Shown piece after piece: positions 7,292-15,373 of a stretch of 64,000 bases of DNA. Position 1 is the first letter of the stretch. The number at the start of each line of letters is the position of its first letter. A program made the translations under genes and the position numbers. The stretch covers positions 124,001 through 188,000 of the forward strand of contig NZ_BMJQ01000009.1 in assembly GCF_014643535.1 (NCBI RefSeq). Reading direction: 5' to 3'. The notes below the pieces were generated by a model. It did not search any database. It was not told the origin of the DNA and saw only the letters and a list, made by a program, of their open reading frames with translations. Source of the stretch: Aliidongia dinghuensis. GTDB lineage: Bacteria > Pseudomonadota > Alphaproteobacteria > ATCC43930 > CGMCC-115725.

Positions 7292-9046
7292 TCAAGGCCT
7301 CCCATGAGTGGCCCGTTCCCAAAGCTTCCTAACGAAATCCCGAGCCTCTTTAAGCTCCTCGTCGGTTTCTAGATTCCGCTCCTCAAGAACCTTTTCGACG
7401 AATCCGGGACCGTGCGATCCGATGCTGCGGCAGAAGCCTTCAATCTCGCCAACAGGAACCATCCAAAGGCCAAGGACTGCGCATTTTTCATGTAACTGGT
7501 CAAATTGTCTTGTCACTTCACCGCTCGGCAGCGCCATGCGGCCGCTCTGCTTTAAAGCACTCCAAGGTGATATAGTCTTGAATATCCTCTTTATATTATT
7601 TTCCTTATCTGAAGGAAATTCACCCACTCCCGTCATGCCATCGATTTCTTTGGCAATCATGCTCGTCACTTGACCAGCATTCAAGGGCGGTCTTTGCGAG
7701 ATCACGGCATCCGAGATGGCTTTCCAATGTGAGCGAATGTCAGGCCAATTACCTCCAAGGCTCTCGATAAGTCTTTTGAAGGTGTTCTCTTCGTTCAAAA
7801 CGTCAATGTCAGCGACAACCGACACGGGCACGTCCAGCGCGCGCAATGTATCCGCCAATTTCGCCATGCGGTGCTTGCCCGCAGTATGAACAAATAGGAC
7901 ATCGGGTCGCCGATCACTGGAAATCGAACGCAGACTGAGAATGGACTGATAGAACATGCAATCCGCATCCGATTCGCAGATGATGACATGCTCAAAGAAT
8001 ATACCATCGAAAACACGCGAAAAATGAGTCAAAGTGTCTTTTGAAATAGCTTGCGTTTGATCTTTCCCAAGTTCCTTAACACGGTTTACTTTACCGTCCC
8101 GCCTTAGTCGGATGATTCTGACCTTGCTTGAGCCTCCTTCAATGAGCCCGTCGAGAATATCAGCGCTATGTGTGGCAATGAAGAGTTGAGATTCTTCTCG
8201 ACGACTTTCCGCAATGTACTTACCGAGAAGGCGTGCCTGTGGGGGATGCAAGAAGGCTTCAGGCTCATCCAGAAACTGGATTGAGTGTGTCCTCGCGGCC
8301 AGGACATGGAGAAGAACAGCCGCAAAGCTGCGCATCCCATCGCCTTGATTGTCGAGCAGGACATTCGTGCGCTGTAATTCTTCAATAAATTCGCGAGATA
8401 GTTCATCCATGCCTGTCTTGAGGACAGGCTTGGTGCCCACATATAGGGGGAAGCTGCTTCCTCCTGCGCGGAACGGCGTTAAATCCTGCCCGAAAGCGTG
8501 ACGAAACTTTGCGCTAATGTCGGCGGTGAGGTTCTTGTCCATCAGCAACATATGGATCGGGTGAGTCGGCGGGCTCTGGAACAAAGCGATTGCAGGTGCT
8601 GCATCAGAGTCCTTTATCCGGGTTTCCGTCGGCAACCGCCTCGCGAAGAACGGAGCGACGGGACGTCGATCACCTACCTGGTCAAAATAATGAAGATTTC
8701 GCTCATTGATGTTGTAGCCGATACCGCCGTAATGGGGACTCTCAGCATTACCAGATTTTTGGGAATTTTGTTCAAGGAAGGCTCGCAAGTCGTCAACAGT
8801 GCCGGCCTTTCTCGTGGTGGCAGATGTTATGACCACTCCAGGGCGGGGAAAACCTACCCACGACTCAAGCTCTCGCAGCGTAGCGCTTTTTCCAGCATTG
8901 TTAGGGCCCACAAAAACCACGATATCGTCCTGATCGAAGGTGAGAATGGTACCATCGGAAAAGGTGATCGATTCGAAGAACAGGGCTGGACGCACCCGCC
9001 GTGTCGATGCATCAAGTTCGGTCACGTTCGAGGCTTCCTGAGTCAT
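7292..9046 (-). CDS. OLD-family ATP-dependent nuclease (AAA ATPase plus TOPRIM domain)
   Basis: A 584-residue protein. The N-terminal ABC/SMC-type ATPase has Walker A GPNNAGKSA at residues 47-55, a signature-like region, and Walker B FLDEPEAFLHP near residue 258 followed by the H-loop IATHSADIL. A TOPRIM domain follows: ICESDADCMFYQS near residue 355 supplies the acidic residue, and VADIDVLNEEN supplies the DxD-type motif. OLD proteins are exonucleases or nickases and many act in phage defence, such as P2 Old, GajA of Gabija and the ATPase of PARIS. No UvrD-like or other known partner adjoins, so a stand-alone class 1 OLD is the simplest reading. Its codons are visibly more AT-rich than all neighbours, which suggests horizontal gain. 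Confidence 0.88.
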   Translation of the reverse strand: MTQEASNVTELDASTRRVRPALFFESITFSDGTILTFDQDDIVVFVGPNNAGKSATLRELESWVGFPRPGVVITSATTRKAGTVDDLRAFLEQNSQKSGNAESPHYGGIGYNINERNLHYFDQVGDRRPVAPFFARRLPTETRIKDSDAAPAIALFQSPPTHPIHMLLMDKNLTADISAKFRHAFGQDLTPFRAGGSSFPLYVGTKPVLKTGMDELSREFIEELQRTNVLLDNQGDGMRSFAAVLLHVLAARTHSIQFLDEPEAFLHPPQARLLGKYIAESRREESQLFIATHSADILDGLIEGGSSKVRIIRLRRDGKVNRVKELGKDQTQAISKDTLTHFSRVFDGIFFEHVIICESDADCMFYQSILSLRSISSDRRPDVLFVHTAGKHRMAKLADTLRALDVPVSVVADIDVLNEENTFKRLIESLGGNWPDIRSHWKAISDAVISQRPPLNAGQVTSMIAKEIDGMTGVGEFPSDKENNIKRIFKTISPWSALKQSGRMALPSGEVTRQFDQLHEKCAVLGLWMVPVGEIEGFCRSIGSHGPGFVEKVLEERNLETDEELKEARDFVRKLWERATHGRP

Positions 9047-9311
9047 GTCTTCTCTTCTTGAGCTACCTGTGGGCTTACGGCTCTATATACTTTATTCGAT
9101 CATATTTTCTATGGTCGATATCGTCGATGGTTGACGTCACCAGACTTCTTGAACGGTAGATTACTGGCACACCAGTTTCGTGGCCACCTACCAGCATGGG
9201 TGCTGAACCACCCGCGGTAACGCCAACCGATATCGGCCTTCGAGATCTGGCCGAATTCCACCTTGTGACCAGATAGGCTCGAAACCAGCCAACGGCGATC
9301 GGGCTTTCACC
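9047..9311. other. AT-rich upstream region of the OLD-family gene
   Basis: This stretch holds the promoter side of the OLD gene and is AT-rich close to it (9070-9130). On the minus strand a frame stays open without a good start from the window side of 9300 down to a TAA just upstream of the OLD gene. It could be a degraded gene fragment but resembles nothing I recognise. Confidence 0.4.
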
Positions 9312-9791
9312 TTAAGGAAGAAGCCCCATCCCCGCGCTGCCAGCGACAGCCGCCAGCACCGTCAGCATGCTGACGATGAGCAGCAGCCAATGCAGCCGGT
9401 GCAACAGGGCGAAGGTGCGGTCCGGCTCGCTCAAGGCATGCCGATCGAGCCAGCGGTGGAAGATCAGCGGTTCGCCCACGAACAGCACGAACGCGAAGAC
9501 CGCCCACAGCAGCACCATCGCGTGCATCCACCAGAAGGCGGCGGTCGTGAACCGGTCCCAGAGATCGAGCCGGTCGAGCATGTAGAGGCCGCTCAAGCCC
9601 ACCACGAGGATGGCGGCGCGCGCCTGCCAGACGAAGCGGCCTTCGATCGCGTGGAACAGCGCGAACCGTTCAGCCGGGTCCCGGACGCGCCGAACGAGCG
9701 GCAGCACCACTGTGGTCACGAAGGCAACGCCGCCGATCCAGAGGACGACGGCGGCGACATGGAGTGCCCGGGCGATCGCGACGTCATCCAT
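9312..9791 (-). CDS. Small integral membrane protein, CopD/DUF2269-like
   Basis: A 159-residue protein with four predicted membrane helices: ALHVAAVVLWIGGVAFVTTV at the N-terminus, AAILVVGLSGLYML, a long WWMHAMVLLWAVFAFVLFV helix, and LLLIVSMLTVLAAVAGSAG near the end. The helix-one His with WIGG and the second-half His/Arg residues resemble small CopD-like or haem-b-type membrane proteins, but I cannot assign a substrate. The start at 9791 is 7 bases after the truncated haemoglobin stop, so the two are an operon. This pairing suggests work on haem, NO or oxygen chemistry at the membrane. Confidence 0.72.
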   Translation of the reverse strand: MDDVAIARALHVAAVVLWIGGVAFVTTVVLPLVRRVRDPAERFALFHAIEGRFVWQARAAILVVGLSGLYMLDRLDLWDRFTTAAFWWMHAMVLLWAVFAFVLFVGEPLIFHRWLDRHALSEPDRTFALLHRLHWLLLIVSMLTVLAAVAGSAGMGLLP

Positions 9792-9798
9792 GCGGGCG

Positions 9799-10278
9799 TC
9801 AATCCTGCGCGGGCGCGGGCTCGTTGCCTCGCCGATAGCGCTCGCCCGTGCCGAGCAGCACGCCATTATTGACCGCGATGCCGAGTTCCAGGCTCTCGGC
9901 GATGCGCCGGGCGCGTTCGATGAAATGCTCCGCCGCCTTGGGCGGGCAAAGCTCGCGCGCCGTCGCCTCGAACAGGGCGAGCCAGCGGTCGAAATGGGCG
10001 GCATCGATCGGCAGCGGCGCATGGAGCCGCATCGGCTGGCCGTGATAGTCCCCGCTCATGAGTGCCACCGACGACCAGAAGCGCCGCATCTTTTCGAGAT
10101 GCGGCGGCCAGCTCGCGATCCGGGCGGCGAAGACGGGGCCGAGGATCGCATCCTCGCGCACCCGCGCATAGAAGCCGTCGACGAGGGCCGCGATCATCGC
10201 CTCGTCGATGCCGGTCTCGGCCCGGATGCGCTCCGTCACTTCGGCCCGCCGCTCGACGTGGGATGACACGGGAATCAT
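9799..10278 (-). CDS. Group III truncated haemoglobin
   Basis: A 159-residue globin with the group III pattern: RIRAETGIDEAMIAALVDGFYARVREDAILGPVF at the B-E helices (quoted residues span 24-57), then HLEKMRRFWSSVALMSG and the proximal-histidine stretch RLHAPLPIDAAHFDRWL. Group III truncated haemoglobins bind O2 and NO and are linked to microaerobic or nitrosative stress in Campylobacter and alphaproteobacteria. It is first in an operon with the CopD-like membrane protein. The upstream region carries repeated AT-rich motifs (10292-10332), and an NsrR-like regulator lies 1.3 kb away, so NO control is plausible. Confidence 0.9.
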   Translation of the reverse strand: MIPVSSHVERRAEVTERIRAETGIDEAMIAALVDGFYARVREDAILGPVFAARIASWPPHLEKMRRFWSSVALMSGDYHGQPMRLHAPLPIDAAHFDRWLALFEATARELCPPKAAEHFIERARRIAESLELGIAVNNGVLLGTGERYRRGNEPAPAQD

Positions 10279-10291
10279 GGTTCGCCTCTTT

Positions 10292-10332
10292 AAGATATAC
10301 GCGATCTATATGTTATAGCGCCTATATGTTAT
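10292..10332. promoter_or_regulatory. Repeated AT-rich motifs upstream of the truncated haemoglobin; candidate NsrR-type site
   Basis: The 11-mer CTATATGTTAT occurs at 10306-10316 and again at 10322-10332, start positions 16 bases apart. AAGATATA is at 10292-10299 and recurs exactly at 11564-11571 in front of the NsrR-like gene. Such AT-rich motifs stand out in GC-rich DNA. Binding by the NsrR-like protein is an inference. Confidence 0.45.
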
Positions 10333-10373
10333 GGTATTGCCGAACTTGCAAGAGCTTTCGGCTGACAGCCTTC

Positions 10374-10388
10374 GTTCACATTTTGTTC
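10374..10388 (+). promoter_or_regulatory. LexA (SOS) box upstream of dinB
   Basis: GTTC at 10374-10377, seven bases, and GTTC at 10385-10388 form the direct-repeat GTTC-N7-GTTC operator that LexA recognises in Alphaproteobacteria. The site ends 23 bases before the dinB start codon, and a TATAGT-like -10 element at about 10397-10402 lies just after it. dinB is therefore probably SOS-induced. Confidence 0.85.
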
Positions 10389-10411
10389 CGGCATGCTATA
10401 GTGCCGGCACC

Positions 10412-11515
10412 ATGGCCGAGACCGCCGTCCGCAAGATCATCCATGTCGACATGGACGCGTTCTACGCGTCGGTCGAGCAGCGCGACGACCCGGCGCTCCG
10501 CGGCCGGCCGGTCGCGGTCGGCTATGGCGCGAAGCGCGGCGTGGTCGCCGCGGCCAGCTACGAGGCGCGCGCCTTCGGCGTGCATTCGGCCATGCCGTCC
10601 ACGACCGCGCTGCGCAAGTGTCCGGCCCTGATCTTCGTGCCGCCCCGGTTCGAGGTCTATCGGGCGGTGTCGCGCCAGATCCGCGCGATCTTCGCCGACT
10701 ATACCGAGCTGATCGAGCCCTTGTCGCTCGACGAGGCCTACCTCGACGTCACCGCCAACCGGCGCGGCCTGCCGACCGCCTCGGCCACGGCGGCCGAGAT
10801 CCGCGCCCGCATCCTGGAGGCGACCGGCCTCACCGCCTCCGCCGGCATCTCCTACAACAAGTTCCTGGCCAAGCTCGCCTCGGACCAGCGCAAGCCGAAC
10901 GGCCAGTTCGTGATCCCGCCCGAGCATGGCCCCGGCTTCATCGAGGCGCTGCCGGTCAAGAAGTTCCACGGCGTCGGCCCCGTGACCGCCGAGAAGATGA
11001 ACCGGCTCGGCATCTTCACGGGCGCCGATCTCCGGCGCCAGTCGCTGAGCTTCCTGCAGGAGAAGTTCGGCAAGTCGGGCCCCTGGTACTATGCGATCTC
11101 GCGCGCCGAGGACGGCCGTCCCGTCGTGCCGAACCGGCCGCGCAAATCCTCGGGTTCGGAGACGACCTTCGCCCACGACCTGGTCGAGCCGGCCGAGATC
11201 GAGGCCGGCGTGCGTCAGATGGCCGAGGAGGTCTGGGACTGGTGCGAGAAGGCGCAGGACTTCGGGCGCACCGTGACGGTGAAGATCAAATATGCCGACT
11301 TCCAGCAGGCGACGCGCAGCCGCACGCTCGCAGCGCCGGTCGCCTCTCACGACGGGCTCATCGCGGTCAGCCTCGAGCTTGTCCGCTCGACGCTGCCCAC
11401 GCCAAAGGGCATCCGGCTGCTCGGCGTCACGGTCTCGAACTTTGCCGCCTCGAACCTCGATCGGGCCGACGGCGCCGAGACCGATCAGCTCGATCTCGAT
11501 CTGGGGCGCGCTTGA
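10412..11515 (+). CDS. dinB: Y-family DNA polymerase IV
   Basis: A 367-residue translesion polymerase. Catalytic motifs are present: IIHVDMDAFYASVEQRD at the N-terminus with the first metal-binding Asp, and PLSLDEAYLDVT near residue 105 with the second Asp-Glu pair. The palm/fingers segment AGISYNKFLAKLASDQRKPN is typical of Pol IV, followed by helix-hairpin-helix (FHGVGPVTAEKMNRLGI) and little-finger domains. The C-terminal DQLDLDL resembles a beta-clamp-binding motif. Start 10412 aligns with the family, and the LexA box directly upstream supports it. A longer frame from 10331 would run through that operator and is rejected. Confidence 0.96.
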   Translation: MAETAVRKIIHVDMDAFYASVEQRDDPALRGRPVAVGYGAKRGVVAAASYEARAFGVHSAMPSTTALRKCPALIFVPPRFEVYRAVSRQIRAIFADYTELIEPLSLDEAYLDVTANRRGLPTASATAAEIRARILEATGLTASAGISYNKFLAKLASDQRKPNGQFVIPPEHGPGFIEALPVKKFHGVGPVTAEKMNRLGIFTGADLRRQSLSFLQEKFGKSGPWYYAISRAEDGRPVVPNRPRKSSGSETTFAHDLVEPAEIEAGVRQMAEEVWDWCEKAQDFGRTVTVKIKYADFQQATRSRTLAAPVASHDGLIAVSLELVRSTLPTPKGIRLLGVTVSNFAASNLDRADGAETDQLDLDLGRA

Positions 11516-11563
11516 AGGCGGCATTGCTTGATTGCCGGCGCGCGATCGCCAATTAATACATCC

Positions 11564-11571
11564 AAGATATA
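11564..11571. promoter_or_regulatory. AAGATATA motif upstream of the NsrR-like gene
   Basis: The octamer lies 17 bases before the regulator start, within the AT-rich stretch 11551-11577 (AATTAATACATCC precedes it). The same octamer is upstream of the globin gene at 10292-10299, which is consistent with autoregulation by an Rrf2-family repressor. Confidence 0.35.
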
Positions 11572-11588
11572 GTTTTCGGCCGATCCTG

Positions 11589-12062
11589 ATGAAACTGAAC
11601 CTGCAGACGGACTACGCGCTTCGCGTCCTGATCTATGTCGGCGCGAAGGATGAGGCGCTCTCGACCATCCAGGAGATCGCCGATGCCTTCGCGATCTCGA
11701 AGGCGCATCTCATGAAGGTGGTGCATCGGCTGGGCAAGGCCGGCTATCTCGACACGATCCGCGGCAAGCACGGCGGCATGCGCTTGAAGCGCCGGCCGGA
11801 GACGATCCGGATCGGCGATGTCGTGCGCAGCATCGAGGAGGACCTGGCGGTCATCGGCTGCCTTGGCGAGGAACGGTTCTGCCGGATCCAGGGGCCGTGC
11901 GTGCTGACCCACGCGCTCTATGACGCGACGCAGGCGTTCCTGGCCGTGCTCGACGGATACACGCTCACCGACCTGCTGGCGCCGCGCACGGCGCTCAGCT
12001 CCCTGCTCGGCATCACGCCCCCCATCATGCCGGGCGACGCCGCAGCAGCTGGTAGAGGATGA
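11589..12062 (+). CDS. nsrR: Rrf2-family transcriptional regulator, NsrR-like (NO-sensing Fe-S repressor)
   Basis: A 157-residue Rrf2 protein. The winged-helix domain begins MKLNLQTDYALRVLIYVG and includes AISKAHLMKVVHRLGKAGYL. Three cysteines at 91, 98 and 104 (GCLGEERFCRIQGPCVL) give C-x6-C-x5-C, like the cluster ligands of NsrR and unlike the spacing in IscR. NsrR represses NO-detoxification genes until NO damages its cluster. The truncated haemoglobin operon nearby is a natural target. Its 3' end overlaps the convergent permease gene by 38 bases. The last 15 residues (PGDAAAAGRG) look nonconserved. Confidence 0.85.
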   Translation: MKLNLQTDYALRVLIYVGAKDEALSTIQEIADAFAISKAHLMKVVHRLGKAGYLDTIRGKHGGMRLKRRPETIRIGDVVRSIEEDLAVIGCLGEERFCRIQGPCVLTHALYDATQAFLAVLDGYTLTDLLAPRTALSSLLGITPPIMPGDAAAAGRG

Positions 12063-13299
12063 TCGCGCCGAACGTCGCGGTGCCGATGCCGCCCAGCGAG
12101 AAGCCGCCGAGCTTGAGCGCCAGGTCGCCGGCGCCGAGCGTCAGGCCGACGCCGGCCGTGACGAGATTGCGCGCCTCGGCGAAGTCGACGCGGTTCTCGA
12201 CCCAGATGCGGCCGGCCGTGGCACCGATCAGGCCGAACACGACGATCGAGAGCCCGCCCAGCACAGGCCCCGGGATGGTGAGGATGAGCGCGCCGAATTT
12301 CGGCGAGAAACCCAGCACGATCGCGATGGCCGCCGCGACGACGAAGACCAGCGTCGAATAGATCCGCGTCACCGCCATGACGCCGATATTCTCGGCATAG
12401 GTCGTCACACCCGTGCCGCCGCCCAAGGCCGCCACCATGGTCGCAATGCCGTCGCCCAGGAACGCCCGGCCGATATAGCCGTCGAGGTTGCGGCCGGTCA
12501 TGGCGCTGACCGCCTTCAGATGGCCGAGATTTTCCGCGACGAGCACGATCGCGACCGGCGCGATCAGTACCATCGCCTGCCCGTCGAAGCGGGGGGCCGT
12601 GAGGTTGGGTGCGCCGAACCAGGCGGCGGCGGCAACGGGCGCGAAATCGATCGGCGGGCCGAAGCCGAGACCGTTCGCCAGCAGCACATAGACGGCGTAG
12701 GCCGCAAGCCCGCCCAAGAGGATCGGCAGGCGGCGCCAGTTGCCCCGGGCATGGACCGCGACCATGGCGACCGCGGCCACGGTCAGGAGCCCGATCGCGG
12801 TCGCGAAGCCCGAGCCGGAGATGCCCTTGATCGCGATCGGCGCCAGGTTGAGCCCGATGGCACCGACGATCGTGCCGGTCACGACCGGCGGCATGATCGT
12901 CTCGATCCAGCGATGGCCCATGAGCGCCACGACAAGGCCGATGGCACCATAGACGAGGCCGCAGGCGAAGATGCCGCCGAGCGCCACGCCGATGTTCGCA
13001 TTGGGACCGTGGCCGCCATAGCCGGTCGCGGCCAGCACCACAGCGATGAAGGCGAAGCTCGAGCCCAGATAGCTCGGCACCCGTCCGCCCACGACCACGA
13101 AGAAGATGAGCGTGCCGATGCCCGAGAACAGGATCGCCGTGTTCGGGTCGAACCCCATCAAGAGCGGTGCGAGCACGGTCGCACCGAACATGGCGACGAC
13201 ATGCTGCAGCCCGAGCGCCAGCGTCTGCCCCCACGGCAGCCGCTCCTCCGGACCGACCACGCCGTCGGTCACCACTTGCCAGTCCGGTAGGTAGCCCAT
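12025..13299 (-). CDS. Uracil/xanthine permease, NCS2 family (UraA/RutG-like)
   Basis: A 424-residue membrane transporter. The N-terminus has LPWGQTLALGLQHVVAMFGA, the NCS2 entry helix with QHVVAMFGAT typical of UraA and RutG. Later motifs are GHRWIETIMPPVVTGTIV and ALGGGTGVTTYAENIGVMA, which is the NCS2 signature with the key Glu. About 14 membrane segments are expected. Uracil is the likeliest substrate by these motifs, with xanthine less likely. Start 13299 follows a GGGGGG-containing ribosome-binding site. The frame extends further upstream but without family similarity. Confidence 0.9.
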   Translation of the reverse strand: MGYLPDWQVVTDGVVGPEERLPWGQTLALGLQHVVAMFGATVLAPLLMGFDPNTAILFSGIGTLIFFVVVGGRVPSYLGSSFAFIAVVLAATGYGGHGPNANIGVALGGIFACGLVYGAIGLVVALMGHRWIETIMPPVVTGTIVGAIGLNLAPIAIKGISGSGFATAIGLLTVAAVAMVAVHARGNWRRLPILLGGLAAYAVYVLLANGLGFGPPIDFAPVAAAAWFGAPNLTAPRFDGQAMVLIAPVAIVLVAENLGHLKAVSAMTGRNLDGYIGRAFLGDGIATMVAALGGGTGVTTYAENIGVMAVTRIYSTLVFVVAAAIAIVLGFSPKFGALILTIPGPVLGGLSIVVFGLIGATAGRIWVENRVDFAEARNLVTAGVGLTLGAGDLALKLGGFSLGGIGTATFGAIILYQLLRRRPA

Positions 13300-13463
13300 A
13301 TCGCCCCCCTGCTCATCCCCTAGGGAAACTGTGGGGCAGCCGCCGGGCGATTTGCAACCGGTCCGGGTGAGGGCGAAGCCCAGACGGAGATCCAGAGCCG
13401 CGCGCTCCAGCGATCGAGGAAAAGTAAGGCTTTCCTCCGGCCGCCAAAATCTTTGCGGCAACC

Positions 13464-13492
13464 CTGGATCCCCGCCTGCGCGGGGATGACGG
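13464..13492 (+). repeat. Palindromic intergenic repeat, copy 1
   Basis: A 29-base element reading CTGGATCCCCGCCTGCGCGG and on to GATGACGG, with an internal GC-rich palindrome. It forms an inverted pair with the element at 13541-13569. The same family occurs at 24323-24351 and 24407-24434. Confidence 0.85.
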
Positions 13493-13540
13493 TGATTGGA
13501 GTGGGAGGAGAGTCTTAAACCCCTCTTTCCATTAAATATT

Positions 13541-13569
13541 CCGTCATTCCCGCGTAGGCGGGAATCCAG
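13541..13569 (-). repeat. Palindromic intergenic repeat, copy 2 (inverted)
   Basis: This begins CCGTCATTCCCGCGTAGGCG and ends GAATCCAG. It is the inverted partner of 13464-13492 with 48 bases between. The pair lies in the 290-base gap between the permease promoter and the DenD-like gene end and holds no gene. Confidence 0.85.
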
Positions 13570-13593
13570 GGGCGAGCGATCGGTGCCTAAGGC

Positions 13594-14568
13594 CTACTTG
13601 CCGAGTTCGTCCTGCTGGTAGATGCGGATGATCTCCTCGAAGCTCGAGTCCGGCTTGAAGCCGAACTCGAGGGCGCGCGCGGGGTCGAAGTTGCGTGACC
13701 AGCCGGCGACGATGCCGCGGATGGTCTCGTCCGGCACCTCGCGGATGAGCTTGACCGCCGCCTCGCCCGCGACCTTCCTCAGCGCCTCGATCTGTTCTGC
13801 GACCGTGACCGAGATGCCGGGCATGGTGAGATTGCGGCGCGGGCCGACCTTGGCCAGATCGATCCCGGCCGCATGCAGCAGGAAGCCCACGGCCGCCCGC
13901 GGCGAGGCGTGCCAATGGCGCACGTCGCGGTCGACCGGCAGGATCGCTGCCTCACCGTTCAACGGCTCGCGGATGATGCCGGAGAAGAAGCCGGAGGCCG
14001 CCTTGTTCGGCTTGCCGGGGCGGACGCAGATCGTCGGCAGGCGGATGCCGATGCCGTCGACGAAGCCCTTCCTGGAATAGTCGGCCAGCAACAGCTCGCA
14101 GATCGCCTTCTGCGTGCCGTAGCTGGTGAGCGGCGTCGTGAAGAACTCGTCATGGATCGCATCCGGGAACGGCGCCCCGAACACGGCGATCGACGAGGTG
14201 AAGACGAGGCGCGGCTTGTAGCCCTGGCCGATCTGGCGGATCGACTCCAAGAGCAGCCGCGTGCCGTCGAGATTGATGCGGTAGCCCTTGTCGAAATCGG
14301 CCTCTGCCTCGCCCGAGACGATGGCGGCCAGATGGAAGATCACGTCGGGCCGGCTCTGCACCAGCTCGTCGGTCAGGCCCGGCACGGAGAAGTCGCCGGC
14401 AATGCTCTTGGTCGCAAACGGCGCCCCCGCCGGCGCCGTCGGCTCGACGATGTCCTGCAGCACCAGCCGGTCGATCTTGCGGCCCGCGACCGTGCCATCC
14501 TTCGCCAGCCGCTCCGCCAGCTTGCGGCCGATCATGCCGGCGCCACCGATAATCAGAACCTCGGTCAT
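13594..14568 (-). CDS. denD: NAD-dependent epimerase/dehydratase family, D-erythronate dehydrogenase-like
   Basis: A 324-residue extended SDR. The Rossmann glycine motif is IIGGAGMIGRKLAE at the N-terminus, with VIFHLAAIVSGEAEADF after it. The catalytic Ser is in FTSSIAVFG, and Tyr/Lys in SYGTQKAICELLL. The segments IRLPTICVRPGKPNKAASGF and RDVRHWHASPRAAVGFLLHA are characteristic of DenD, which oxidises the C2 hydroxyl of D-erythronate. DenD usually works with OtnK, OtnC and OtnI, none of which adjoins. Start 14568 was chosen because GGGAGG lies upstream. A frame from 14598 adds ten unlikely residues. Confidence 0.82.
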   Translation of the reverse strand: MTEVLIIGGAGMIGRKLAERLAKDGTVAGRKIDRLVLQDIVEPTAPAGAPFATKSIAGDFSVPGLTDELVQSRPDVIFHLAAIVSGEAEADFDKGYRINLDGTRLLLESIRQIGQGYKPRLVFTSSIAVFGAPFPDAIHDEFFTTPLTSYGTQKAICELLLADYSRKGFVDGIGIRLPTICVRPGKPNKAASGFFSGIIREPLNGEAAILPVDRDVRHWHASPRAAVGFLLHAAGIDLAKVGPRRNLTMPGISVTVAEQIEALRKVAGEAAVKLIREVPDETIRGIVAGWSRNFDPARALEFGFKPDSSFEEIIRIYQQDELGK

Positions 14569-14681
14569 TCCCGATTTCCCTCCCGCATCTTGTTGCATGG
14601 CGAGCCTAATGGCCTTGGTGCCGATACGGAAGCGTGCGCGACGATCGATCGCGTCAGGCCGCGCTCGGGCGGGCGGGCTCG

Positions 14682-15281
14682 CTACGACCGGCCGTAGGGG
14701 CAGTGCGGCCGGGCGAGCAGGCGGTCGAGGTAGGCTTCAAGATGCGGCAGGCCGGCCGTCAGCTCCCGCCTCGTCGCCCAGTGCAGCGCATAGCCGGCAA
14801 AAATGTCGGTCACGGAAAAGCGTTCCTCGACCAGCCAGGTCCGGCCGGCGAGATGCGCTTCGAACACGCCGAGCGCGCGCTTGGCTTCGCGGTCGTTCTG
14901 CTCGAACACCGCCGGCACCCGCTCCGCTTCCGGATAGAGGAAGGTGTTGCGGGCGCTGTGCCAGAGCGGCGCCTCCAGCTCGGAGAGGGTGAAGGCGACC
15001 CATTGGTCGTGGAGCGCGCGGCCCCAGGTTCCGGCAGCCGGAATGAGGCCCCGTTCCGGATGGCTGTCGGCCAGCCAGTTGCAGATGGCCGCGGACTCGT
15101 AGAGCGGCCGGCCGTCGTCCCGGATCGCCGGCACCTTGGCAAGCGGGTGGATCGCGCGCAGGCCCGGATGCGAAAAGACCTCGCGCCCCTCGATGCTCTC
15201 GAACGGCAGATCCAGTTCCAGCAAGGTCCAGCGAACCCGGGCAGACCGGACCGACTTCAATTCGTAGAGGATGATCGACAT
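14682..15281 (-). CDS. Glutathione S-transferase family protein
   Basis: A 199-residue GST. The N-terminal thioredoxin-fold domain reads SIILYELKSVRSARVRW, with the cis-proline region LAKVPAIRDDGRPLYESAAI containing the glutathione-binding Glu-Ser. The helical C-terminal domain includes WLVEERFSVTDIFAGYALHW with the N-capping Ser/Thr-x-x-Asp. Substrate is not predictable. The start ATG at 15281 is preceded by GGAGGCTGCA. The gene is monocistronic, between the DenD-like gene and the MFS transporter on the same strand. Confidence 0.9.
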   Translation of the reverse strand: MSIILYELKSVRSARVRWTLLELDLPFESIEGREVFSHPGLRAIHPLAKVPAIRDDGRPLYESAAICNWLADSHPERGLIPAAGTWGRALHDQWVAFTLSELEAPLWHSARNTFLYPEAERVPAVFEQNDREAKRALGVFEAHLAGRTWLVEERFSVTDIFAGYALHWATRRELTAGLPHLEAYLDRLLARPHCPYGRS

Positions 15282-15373
15282 TGCAGCCTCCTTGGGTGTT
15301 GGCAATATCCCAAGGACGCGGCAGGGGCGCCGATTTCGACAGGCCCCACAAATTTATTTTGCGGAGCGAAGAT

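Noticed and set aside
13464..13569. Possible CRISPR array from repeated palindromes
   Set aside because: Only two copies, in inverted orientation, without regular spacers or cas genes. They fit dispersed palindromic repeats.
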